DNA of 64,000 nucleotides from Muricea muricata (lineage: Eukaryota; Cnidaria; Anthozoa; Malacalcyonacea; Plexauridae), in contig OY979718.1 in assembly GCA_963855995.1 (NCBI GenBank), positions 31,748,982 through 31,812,981 of the forward strand. Reading direction: 5' to 3'. The position numbers and the translations under genes were made by a program. The notes beneath the pieces are model-generated. The model did no database searches and was not told where the DNA came from. It worked only from the letters and a program-made list of their open reading frames with translations. Positions within the stretch are counted from its first letter, which is position 1. Each line of letters begins with the position of its first letter. This document shows positions 50,701-62,700 of the stretch, one piece after another.

Positions 50701-53700
50701 GGATTAATTGCATCAATGATGTTTGGAAATTTGGCAAAAACTTTCCAAACATCAAGAGTGCAATTAATCCCAAATTGTACGAGCAACCGCGCATGGTTAT
50801 TTGTTTATTATTACCATGAAAAAAGTACACCTCGAAGAAAGATACGTTTACATGTCAACATCATATTTTCTCTTCAAACCAACATTTAGAGCTTTTCGTC
50901 GTATTTCATCCTGTACTTTTGCCTAATTCGTGCGGAGCAGTTCCGGTTGTTGAATTACCTTTCCGCCATTTTCTTTGTTTCGAAATCAATTTTAATTGTA
51001 CTGCTGTACACTTAACGAAATAATTGTACACGTCTTAACGAGCCAGCATTCAGTAATTTTGTCATGGTAATATTAAAGAGAATTGAATGGACCTGTCCAG
51101 TGAAAAGTCTGATTTTCGCGAGTTTTCCTTGTTTTTCAAGTCACTGAGTGTTTTAATTTGCAACGGTATAGAGACCGAAATTAGGCTTTATAGCCTTTGT
51201 TAAATGAATGGAGAACGTGTGTTTAATTTACAAATTCTCCTTACTTCGGCATAAACGCGTCTCTCGACCAATCACAAGCATAATCATTACGTTTATTAGA
51301 AAAACCTTTGTATTGTAGGTTCCATTCAGTGAAGTTATTTCAACATCAGAAGCTCGAGGAGCTGTGGAGAAATGGCTGCTACAGGTATAGCTGCTGTTAA
51401 TGATTCTTTATTCTAATTCATAATTTTTATCTTTAATATTATATACACTTTTTCTAGGTTCAAGATGTTATGCTTATTAGCATCAGGGATATCATTGAGA
51501 AATCTGTACAGGTATACTTAGTTGTCTGGTGCACGTAAAATAACAAAGGAAAACCTTCTGCTAAATATCGGGGATCCTGATATTTTTATTGATTAATTCC
51601 ATTGGAGACTCCAATTTTCTGATTGCTTTGTTAATATATCGTATGATTTACTCTTGGAGCGTCAACACATGCCTGATAGAAATAAAGGTTATATTATTTT
51701 AATCGTAATGATCGTTGCTTGAGCCAGCCAACTCTTTTTGATAAGATCGTCACATCTATTTTTAGTCGTATGCAATTGAAGAGCGAAAGCATTGGGTGAC
51801 AGAATGGCCAGGACAGGTAGTGCAAGTTTTTAAATTTGTTTAAATAGTTTATAAATTATTTGACTTCACCACTGGTCATTATTACTGGGAGTAGAAGTCA
51901 AATGTGATGAAGATAAGATTAAAGACATTAGCCAAGTAAAATTGTAACATTACATTTTTAAGGACTTCACCACTGTACACAGGCTCATTATAACCCTCTT
52001 CGTATAATGTAACTTCAAACAAGCGTTAAAGATCAACCATGAACACATTTTGTATTTGATGACAGTCATCGCTTAAAATAAGGTGATTTAAAATAGTCGT
52101 CCATCTCGCGACGGTGATGAAATGATTTTGTGAGCATGGTTGCATCCATCAAAAGTATCGCCCGGACAACCATATTTCACAAATCCGTACATGAGTTGTA
52201 CTAACAAGATCGGATAAGTTCTATTTCATCTCGTTCCTGATCTGTGTAATTGTCACGTATCGGATTGTGTCACGTTTTTTACTTCAGCAGCTGCAATGTG
52301 ATCGCGGACGTGTGAAATATTACCCAAAATGTATTTATTTACAAACTTCGAAGTAATAAATAAATTCAATGTGATCTAAAACTGGTAAACTTAGAAGGTT
52401 TGAATAGTTCTAACAGGAGTATAGGAGGACTTGCTTTGATTTTCAATCATCGAAAGGAGTGGACAATACCAGGGTGAAGCAAAGCCGAGTATTTTTCAAC
52501 AGGTAGTTTTGAAACCGGAGGAAATCCTCCTTACGAGTGTTTGAACATACTTCTCGAACGAAGCAGTATCTTGCGTGAAAACCAAGGCTGTATTACGTAA
52601 TTTCTTCCTCCGATTTCCAAATGTTTTCCACAGTATTTGCTTTATAAATTATTAATGAGTTTCAGAAGTACATGTAATACTCATCAATTGCTAAATTTTT
52701 ACTAGCATGCTCAGTCATTCAGTGTAGCCTGCTTGTGACGTCATTAAAACAGACCTAATCTTGCGGCTAGTGTAGTTTGTCTTTCAGTGTGATCATGTGC
52801 TATGGCATTTTAGGTTGTCATTTGTGTTAGCCAAATTTATTGGACCTCAGAAGTTCACGAAGCTATCCGAAGTGGACCGAATGGTTTGAAGGACTATCAC
52901 CAGAAATTGACTAAGCAGGTTGAACGGATGGTTTTTTGTTTATTAGAATTGATATAACATGTTTCGAAATTCGGCATCAACCTCCCTAAGACAAGATAAA
53001 TTTAAGGCGAAACGTAAGTATGTAGCATTCACATGAGTCGTAAAACACAGCGAAAGAAACACGTTTGACGATTGAGCGAAACTAAGTCTTTATTTCCGTA
53101 AACTAGTTTCGTGATTTAATTGAACGTTTCTTGTCTTGTATGAGTAGGATGTGAGTCGAACTCTCATGCCCGGGTTTCGTCGCTCTACCAATTGAGCTAT
53201 CGAATTAAGGGAGCTGTCATAGATTCCAACCGGGGAGGAGGCTGGAAGGAAGCACGCAAATTAAACAAAATAAGAAAGTTGGCTTCGGCTTGCAAGCGTT
53301 GTGATTTTTAAGTTTATTTAAAGAAGAAAACAGCTTCCGTCATTAAAAGGCTACATAAAAACTACAAGGAAAATATTAAAACCCTTGCCCATGCACAATT
53401 GTCAAGTGGTACTTTGATTTATTGCTGTACTAAAATGTCAAAATAGCAAAAAATCGAAAAATTCTTGGCCACTGGTCTATAATTTTTAGGTTTCTACAAT
53501 CTTTTTGACGATACAACGTATTTGCATACTGATTTCCGTCAAAACCTCTAATTGATGCAGACCGTTCGACATTTTTACAAGTTAAAACATTTGCCTTTGC
53601 TATCATATCTCTATTTTACATTTTTTTCCAGCTTGAGGATATTGTAAGTCTCGTCCGAGGTAAACTATCAAAACAAAACAGAACCACACTTGGAGCATTG

Positions 53701-56700
53701 GTCACGATTGATGTTCATGCGAGGGACGTGGTCGAAGATATGAAAGATAAAGGTAAATCTCCAAATTCTTCAATGAACACGATTAGTAATTTTTCCATGC
53801 TATACTAATTAATGATGTTGTTTTAGGTGTTTCTCGAGAGAATGATTTCGATTGGCTATCACAGCTTCGTTATTACTGGGAGAAAGATGATTGTCTTGTG
53901 AGGATCATTAATGCGACTGTTAACTATGGTTATGAATATCTTGGAAATTCTGGCAGGTATTACATATTCATGTGTATCTCACGGCGCACAAGACAAAACA
54001 ATCAATTGTATGTGTCAAGTGTAAAATTGGAAGCTACAACTACAAGGAAGTCGTTAATCCAACTATATAACGGCTATGTCGTTTTTAATAAAATGCTCAA
54101 CTCAATAAACTGTTCAATATCATGCATAACTTAGCATAAATTTGATGCGTAATATGTTTTACCAAAACTAGAATTTAAACAAAATGGATGTTTTATGGCC
54201 AGTTTTGTTCAACGCTGCACATAAAGGCATAAAGGTTTTGTCCTATTACTCGCAGAGATCAACTCCATGTTTCCGTCGAATAATATTCAGCAGGATTACA
54301 TACAACGAATGAAGTGTGACAGAAAATGGACGGCTAAAACAAGCCCTATAGGTGTATCTGTCTTGTTCGATTATTAATGCGAAAGCGATGCATGGTAGTT
54401 ATTCTGTGTACTGCTTCTGAGTTTTATATGCTTGTTTTTAGACTGGTAATCACACCACTTACCGATCGTTGCTATCGAACATTAGTTGGTGCATTTCATT
54501 TGAATCTTGGTGGAGCACCCGAAGGACCTGCTGGTACTGGAAAAACTGAGACTACCAAGGTAAGCGCAAGTACATGTGCGAGTCATGATTATCACCAGCG
54601 TAAAACTAGGGTCGGCTTAGGGTAGCAAAATAATAAAATTATATCATATATCATATGCATACATGCGGCAAATGCATTAAAGCGTGCAATATCTCAAAAA
54701 GTTGGAAGCACAAAATGTATATTTTTTTGTTCATGTGAATTCGTAGATGACTGACACTGATAGTGAAAAGAATTCTTCCATTTTTGTTTAGGATCTTGCC
54801 AAAGCTTTAGCCATACAATGTGTTGTCTTCAATTGCTCAGATGGGTTGGATTATCTTCAAATGGGAAAGGTAACTCGTATAAGGAATTTACATTTTCGTG
54901 ATGATAAATTGATAATGCACCCTATTTCTCCTTTTTCCTCGCGATTAAGCGCTGTTAGGGCAGCTTATGTGTTTCTCATTTTCAAAATAAACGTAGGAAG
55001 TAAAACGAGCTAATAGGAAGTAAAATACTGTAGGAAGTAAAACGAGCTAATAGCAGTTGTGCGCTTCCGTTATTTTAGAATCGTGCTATGACCTGTACTA
55101 TATACTAGTTTTGAAACCACAATGTTAGATAATTTGATTAAGGTTCCCTATAATGTATATATTGTTCAAATAACCTGACTTTGCAGTGTAATAATCTTCG
55201 TTAACTCAAAATGCTTATAGTCCATGTATCAGGAATGCTGTTCAACCAACTCCAATGCAGTGATCTAAAGTTTGTTTTGCTGTGCAGGAAGTTCAGCTGT
55301 AACTCATTTACCTATTGATTGTAGTATAGCCAGGAAATGTTTAACCACTGTTCAGTTTGGTATCGAATTGTAAAACTCATTTGATTTTCCAGTTTTTCAA
55401 AGGCTTGGCCTCCTGTGGAGCATGGGCCTGCTTTGACGAGTTTAACAGAATTGAACTAGAAGTACTTTCTGTGGTTGCTCAACAGGTTGGTTAACAATTG
55501 TCGTGACGATGTAACTAGGAGGGCGCATCACATCTAACAAGTGGGAGGTTTTTGCTGCTTTGAAAAGTCGTTGACAATCTCATTAATTCGCATTTAAACA
55601 AAGTTAATGCTTCGTTCTTTAAAAAACCTTCGTGTAATTGCGGAGGTGCAATATGACCCCAAGATTATGCTCAATTTTTAGTCGCACCTTGCGTGCAGCA
55701 CGATTTGCTCATCTGAGAGGGGCAGGAACACTTCAATTCGCAAGTACGATTCACAGGAAATGTTTATTAAATATGATTCTGTCCTTGGCCAACTCAAAAT
55801 TTGCAATTTCCCTGCAGCCTGTTCATAAATTCATTATTATTCAGCGCGTCATGTACTAATCATTTTCGTTCAAACAAAAATGCAGAAACACGCAAGCTTG
55901 GCGAGACAGCGTAACTTGTAAAGTTTACTTGTCAAGGGTTAGCGCCAATCCAGTTATACCCTCTGTGATGTTGTGGTTGCTACTCTTTTGTTTCAAGCTG
56001 GTAGACTCTAGTACACAACGTAGTCGGACGTCCACTCAAGATAGTCGAACAGAAGGAGCATGGGTGCATGAAATATCTATATGTTATCATAAACCATTTG
56101 CTTGATGGCATATCCAGTGCATTTAGAGAAATGTTTTCTCATTTTCTTTTCTCTTTCACATTTTTTTCTTTGAGGCTTTTAAGATTTTACAGTTTTACCC
56201 TGTTTTTTTTTCTGTCAACCTCTAAACTTTTCTTGGACAAATGGTCCTGCGACCATGTTATGCTGCCTGAGAAGAAGTTGTCTTTACGTTAGCATCGGTG
56301 AATGTCTTTTACGTCTTTCCGGGCTCAAATAGTAGGTACTCAGATTACCTATCAATCGAGGAATATCCAATTTAGGATTCTATATAGTTATAAACTTGAA
56401 TAACCGTTCCCATTAAACCTGTTCAGCGGGGAGGTAATCAATTTATGTTTCGGTCACTAATATGATTCTATTCCCAAGTATCCCCTAACCCTAACCCTTA
56501 ACCTTAATCAAACGCCTAACTCTAGCCTCTTCTACCCCTAACCTCTTCTACCCCTAACCGTTGCCTTAGTTACCGAAACATAAATTGATAACCAGCGGGG
56601 ACAACATGTTGTTGCATATGGGCATGCATACAAAACCACAATACTGTTTGCACAAAATGAATGCATCTTATTTTCTCTAGATTCTCTGTATCCAACGTGC

Positions 56701-59700
56701 AATAGCCGCTCATCAAGATCGCTTCGTATTCGAAGGAACGGAGTTAAATTTAAATTCGAATTGCTTTGTGGCAATCACCATGAATCCTGGCTATGCGGGC
56801 AGGTCCGAACTACCTGACAACCTAAAGGTACATATTGATCTCAATATTTATAATTTGATAATATATTAATCTTTGTTAGGATTTTAATATGGAATTGGCT
56901 TTCGCCATCTCTGAGGATGGTTCTGAAATACAATTAATATTAATGTTACTGTACATACACGACAAAATTCCGGTTTATGGTATAGTATATATAATTGTTT
57001 TGTCTCGGTCTTCTATACCAAAATTACCAGCCGATCCGAACGTAGTAACCCAGTAAAATTACTAATCACAACGTTTAACAATTCCAATACTAATTAGAAT
57101 TGTAATTTCATGCGCATGACCCTAACGCTAACCGTAACAATCCCAATAACTTCATTTTACTGGGTTATAACGTTCGGGCTGCGTGAAATTGTACACATCT
57201 TAGGTTGTATATTTCATTGCTAAAATAAAATTTATCAAATTTCCATTTAGGTTTTGTTCCGTACAGTGGCGATGATGGTGCCAGACTATGCTCTTATTGG
57301 TGAAATTATGCTATATTCTTATGGCTTTGTTGATGCCAGAAATCTGTCTGTAAAAATCGTCACCACGTACAAATTATGTTCCGAACAGGTTAGACGTGTG
57401 AACAGAGATACTGCATGTGCGGCGAATTTCTGTGCTGTTACTCAAAATGCTTGGACTACTAGCTTTCAAGAAGATTTATTATAGGCTTCACTTCGGTAAC
57501 GAAGTGATCAAGGTGACTCGACAGTCAGAATTCATTAGAAATTTTTCGTCTACACCTTAAAATGTTTTATAGTGAATGCTTTTATTGCACAGCACTGTTC
57601 TCTGTGTTCCAAAACCTGTTTCTTCAAAGTTTTGCTGAACATAGAAATCATGTTTTCCGTTTAAACTCAGCACTAATTATAAGTTGCATAAACTCCACTC
57701 AACATTGCAACTACAGTGTCTCTGGCGAAAAAAAGTACAACGTGCCATGATTTAGACTATCAAGCACCTTAAACGCGCCCGCCTTTTATCTCTACGGGCG
57801 TGAGTTGTTGCGAAAACATTCATATATTGTATCGTACGAATGTTTTTCCATGTTTCTCAGTGTGGGTAAAATAGGAAACATTTATGTAAGAAACATTGAT
57901 CTCAGCCATCTTGTCGCCTTGTTTGTTACAGACTTGCAGCTTTTCACATGCTTAATTGCTGTTTATTGTGCTGGAAACACATGCGCAATCTAGGCAAAAT
58001 TGTTTCTGCAACAAATGTTTCTGAATTTGTTTAGAAACACTGTTGCTTCCGGGAAGCAAAATTTGATTTCCGCCACAATGTTTCCCGAAGTAGCAAACTG
58101 GGAAATATCATTTGAAACAATGTTTCTGTAGCAATGTTTCCTATTTTGTCCAGGACTCCATGCAGTTGGGTCTTCTCTCATGAAAAGACGTTTCAGCTGT
58201 GATGTGTAAAAAGTAAAAGGTCAACGCTCTGACGAAAATCGTAGGTTTCCTCTCACTAGGAAAGCTCACAGGGTGTACGCACGTGAATAAACATCACAAC
58301 TTCTAGCGCGTCTGCAAACAAGCCGTCAACAAGTTGTGTTCGCACGACTTGTTGCAAGTTGTCGTTAAGTTTGTAACAAGCTGTCAGCGACTTGCAACAA
58401 CCTCGCTGGTATTAATATCAGATTTGTTATAAGGTTGCTCCAACAAGTCTGGTACAATCATGACATAAGAATATTGTTACAACCTTGTTTCATCAACATT
58501 TTAACATTCTTGTTGTAACACCCTTGTAACAAGTTTGATAATGCTATCAAGCTTGTTACAAGTTGTTAACAGATTGTTCCAAACTTGTTACAACAAACAC
58601 GAAAGTAGAAGCAGTGTTAACACAACTTGTGAACAGACTTGTTACAACTTGTTTTCAGACTTGTAGCAACTTGTGCGTTTTTACGTGTGTATGTCTGGCA
58701 CTTTTCTTCAGGCATGGTTTAGGCCGATGAAAAATAACGAGAAAATTCTATTTTATATCGTTTAGCTGTCGTCTCAATTTCATTACGATTACGGCATGCG
58801 CGCAGTGAAAGCAGTGTTAGCAGCAGCTGGCAACCTGAAGCTGAAGTTTCCGAATGAGAATGAAAATGTGTTGTTGTTGCGCTCTATCATTGATGTCAAC
58901 CTGCCAAAGTTCTTGTCACATGACATCCCGTTGTTTCAAGGAATTATATCAGATCTATTTCCTGGAATTGAACTTCCGAAAGCTGATTATGGCTTATTTC
59001 TGGAAACCGTTGCTGAGGTAACTCTTAGAATTCTAAAACTGTTATACACAATTTCTCTTTACGGGATTTTTTTTGTTTAATACTTTTACGCTTCAATTAC
59101 GCTTGTTGATGATATATTTCATGCGGTTGGAACATATTGTTCAGGGCTCGAAATAGCAGGCTGGCAATGGCCAAAAGCAGGCCATATTTGAGAGATGGCA
59201 GGTGAGAATAAACCTGGACTGCCAAATTGAAAAAAATGTCAAGCGAAATTCAATTGAAAAGTTTGATATCAGTTTATTTCATTTGATTACCATAACTAGT
59301 AAGAAACAATGACTAATTAAAAACGTCGAATTTTTAGCTTCTATTTGAAATACTCAGTAGAAATCTAGATCGTTTCGTTGTCTAAATATGTTAGTACAGT
59401 ATATTTGCTCTTACATCCAAGATTAGTGCAGTCAAATATACCAGTTTAGTATGGGGCAATAAAACTAAAAATAAGTGCCTATTATGAGAACATTCACTTC
59501 TACAACATACGAGACCTCGCCATTTTTGGCAGGTAAAAAAATAAAATGACAGGCTAAATGGTACTTCATCTGCGAAAAAAATTTGTTTTGGCAGGTCATA
59601 GTTTTTTGTATTTCGAGCCCTGATATTGTTTCGCCCAGATTTGTCGTAGTTTATTGATTAATTAGTCGTCACATATTAATTAGTCACCATTGACTAGACT

Positions 59701-62700
59701 ATAGTGTTGTTTTCCTATGATTATGTTTCTCTGTAACTAACGTATGATGTCAGTATTACAAGAATTTTGCACATTCAGGACATAGATAACTGGTATTCAG
59801 CAACAACTCATTATGAAAAGTGTGACGTATTAGTGGACAAAACAAAAAAATTCAAATACAGTATTTCTCATAATACTGTTTCTCAATACTGTGTATTTCT
59901 AAATACGGTATTTCTTATGAATACTATTTCTCAATACTATGTATTTCTAAATACAGTATTTCTTATGAATACTATTTCTCAATACTATGTATTTCTAAAT
60001 GCAGTATTTCTTATCAATACCATTTCTCAATACTATGTATTTCTAAATACAGTATTTCTCATCAACAAGGCAATGTGACACAATGTGTATTACAGTTTTA
60101 AAAGTTCTTGCGTGCACATAATAAAAATTTTCTTGTCATACGAACCTTCTTTATTAATGCATTCCTATATACATATAATGGCATGATTATAAATGCGATT
60201 TTAATAGTGTAGCTACCAGCTAAGTAGCCAAAAGTTGGCTAAAATGTTGTCCCTACTGTGTAACAGTACATGCATATGTCGTCGTGCGGGCTCAATTTGA
60301 CCTATCTGATGTACTGCAATTTAAAGTAAATATGTGTAATTTCTATTTATGATTAGTTGTTAATTTAAAGGCATGTAAGCTTTAGCGTACTTATTTTTGG
60401 AATTGTATCTGAAGTTTGTAGCCAACTACATTTTTTGAGAAGTAGCAGACGACGTTGTAATAAATTATATCAGCTGTAGTTGCAGCGAATTACAATTTTT
60501 GTAGTTACAGTCGCAGCAGTAGAAGCGTTCCGAAGATTTTGACTAATTGATTTGCTCAACTTTAGCAGTTCCTCTAATCAATTCCTCCTGTTTATTGACC
60601 AATCAGAATGCTCACGAATAAGATATAGGATTCTGATTGGCCAATTAACTGGAAGTTGCGAATCTTGCAAGGAACTTCTTCAAAATTTTGAGGAATTGAT
60701 CGGAGGAACTACTAAACATGAGCAAATGAATTGGTCAAATATTTTCGGAACACTTTTATTGCCGCGACTGTAGTCCCTTAAGCATTGCACTTTTTAGTTG
60801 TACATTTACTCAGTAAACATACATACAACTTTACCAAATAATAATTAAGACGCTGAGAAAATACTTCACACAATTTTCAGGTGTGCGAAAAAGAGAATCT
60901 GCAAACAGTTGACTTCTTCACGGAAAAATTGATTCAGACGTATGAAATGATGGTGGTTCGTCATGGGTAAATTCTCTCTATTAAGTTCTTTTAGATTCAT
61001 AAAAATCTACTGTGCAGATTGTGCCAAACAAACCTGACACTGTGGAACACTATAAGAAGGTCTGAGCACTATGCTAAGCCCGCATGTGCGCGAGAACGTT
61101 TTAAAATGCTTAAAATGCTATAATTTCATTAAATTTCGAGGCACTGTCTAATATGGCACGCGTTAATGAGCCGTATAAAACAATCATATAATAAATTCTG
61201 TCGTGTCACTTTTTTGGGGTACACCCTGTATAATATGAACAACATTCCTTTTTATGGTAGGAGGTACTGAAAAATTGTATCCAACTTTATTCTTCCTTTA
61301 TTTTAGTTTTATGTTGGTTGGGGATCCCTTTGCTGGGAAGACAAAAGTACTAAATGTCCTGGCTCAAACGTTGACCCTAATGACAGAGCGAGGACATGGG
61401 GACGAGAACATTAACAAGGTACCAGACTCACAGTTAATTTGTCAATAGGTTCTACAGGTAGATATGGAGCAAATTTCGCCGAGATAGCAGATGAGAAATA
61501 GGCATGTTCTAATGAAGCGCAAAACTTGCACGCAAGGGTAAAATTCACATTGCCTGCGCTAAAGTTAACTTTGTTCTACCTAGTATCTTAGTCAAGTGTA
61601 ACCGCTTTTCAAGCGATCATTATCACAACGGCGTGGATGTATTTGCTGACTTTGACTTTTAGCTCTCGTAATATAAAGCAAAGAGAATTCTTACAAAAGT
61701 AAACTTTAATACATTTGTATAAATACGGTTTCAAGGTCGTCATGTAAGTCTCAGGTTTTGCCATTCGAAGAAGTAAAATTCGAAGGTGAATATATTTACA
61801 TCAATTGTGTTAAGTAGGCTGAATATGTATACAGCTAATTCAATCAAAGTTGTTTTTCCAAATGCGTTAACTGTGAACTATGAGCGCGCAAGGGGTGATG
61901 GATTATTGTTTATTTAGACCCTGATACTAAAAAAATTAACTTTGTTGCATGTAAATTTGTCAGTGTAAATTTCCTAGATGCCCTCAATGATGTTTGAAAG
62001 AAATAATTCCGAGCTTTGAGGTGAAAATAAGCAATAACTTGTCATCCCTTGAGCGCTAATAGTTTATAGTTTACGCTTTTGGAAGGACAACATGTTAATA
62101 ATTAGCTGTAATCGAAGTGAAAAATGAACAGGATGAGCAGATGATTAATGGAATATTCCCTTGGCGAGACAAAAACAGTCAAAGAAACACGCAGTATATG
62201 AAGCGCCAATACACCAGAATGATGGATCTCTGTACACACTGTGCGGATACGTGACTTTACCTTGTATATTTCAGGTGTGGACCCGAGTTATTAATCCAAA
62301 GTCTATAACCATGGGACAACTATTTGGCCAATTTGATCCTGTGTCACACGAGGTAACAAAAATCAATATCCTTGATGAAATGCAGAATGAGAGAAACTCT
62401 GATTAGCAGATTGGTTTACATGTTGTTGGTGTTAATGTTGTTGTTTGACTTTTTTGTCGTTGTTTCAAAATGCAACCACTCACTGAATAGAGACTGAAAT
62501 TAACATAAACAAAATCCCTTGTGTATATTCTTTATATTTGTTTGCAGTGGACAGATGGCGTGGTCGCTAACACGTTTCGAGAGTATGCATCTGACCAATC
62601 AGACATTCGCAAATGGGTTATCTTTGATGGACCAATTGATACCTTATGGATTGAGAGCATGAACACTGTTTTGGACGATAATAAAAAGGTAACTGAATGA

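Noticed and set aside
56490-56565. Interstitial telomere from CCCTAACCCTAACCC
   Set aside because: The run is short, irregular and sits symmetrically inside a foldback element, so it is transposon content.
59767-60078. 103-codon frame with repeated [12 protein letters not shown]
   Set aside because: Translation of a tandem repeat of about 50 bp.
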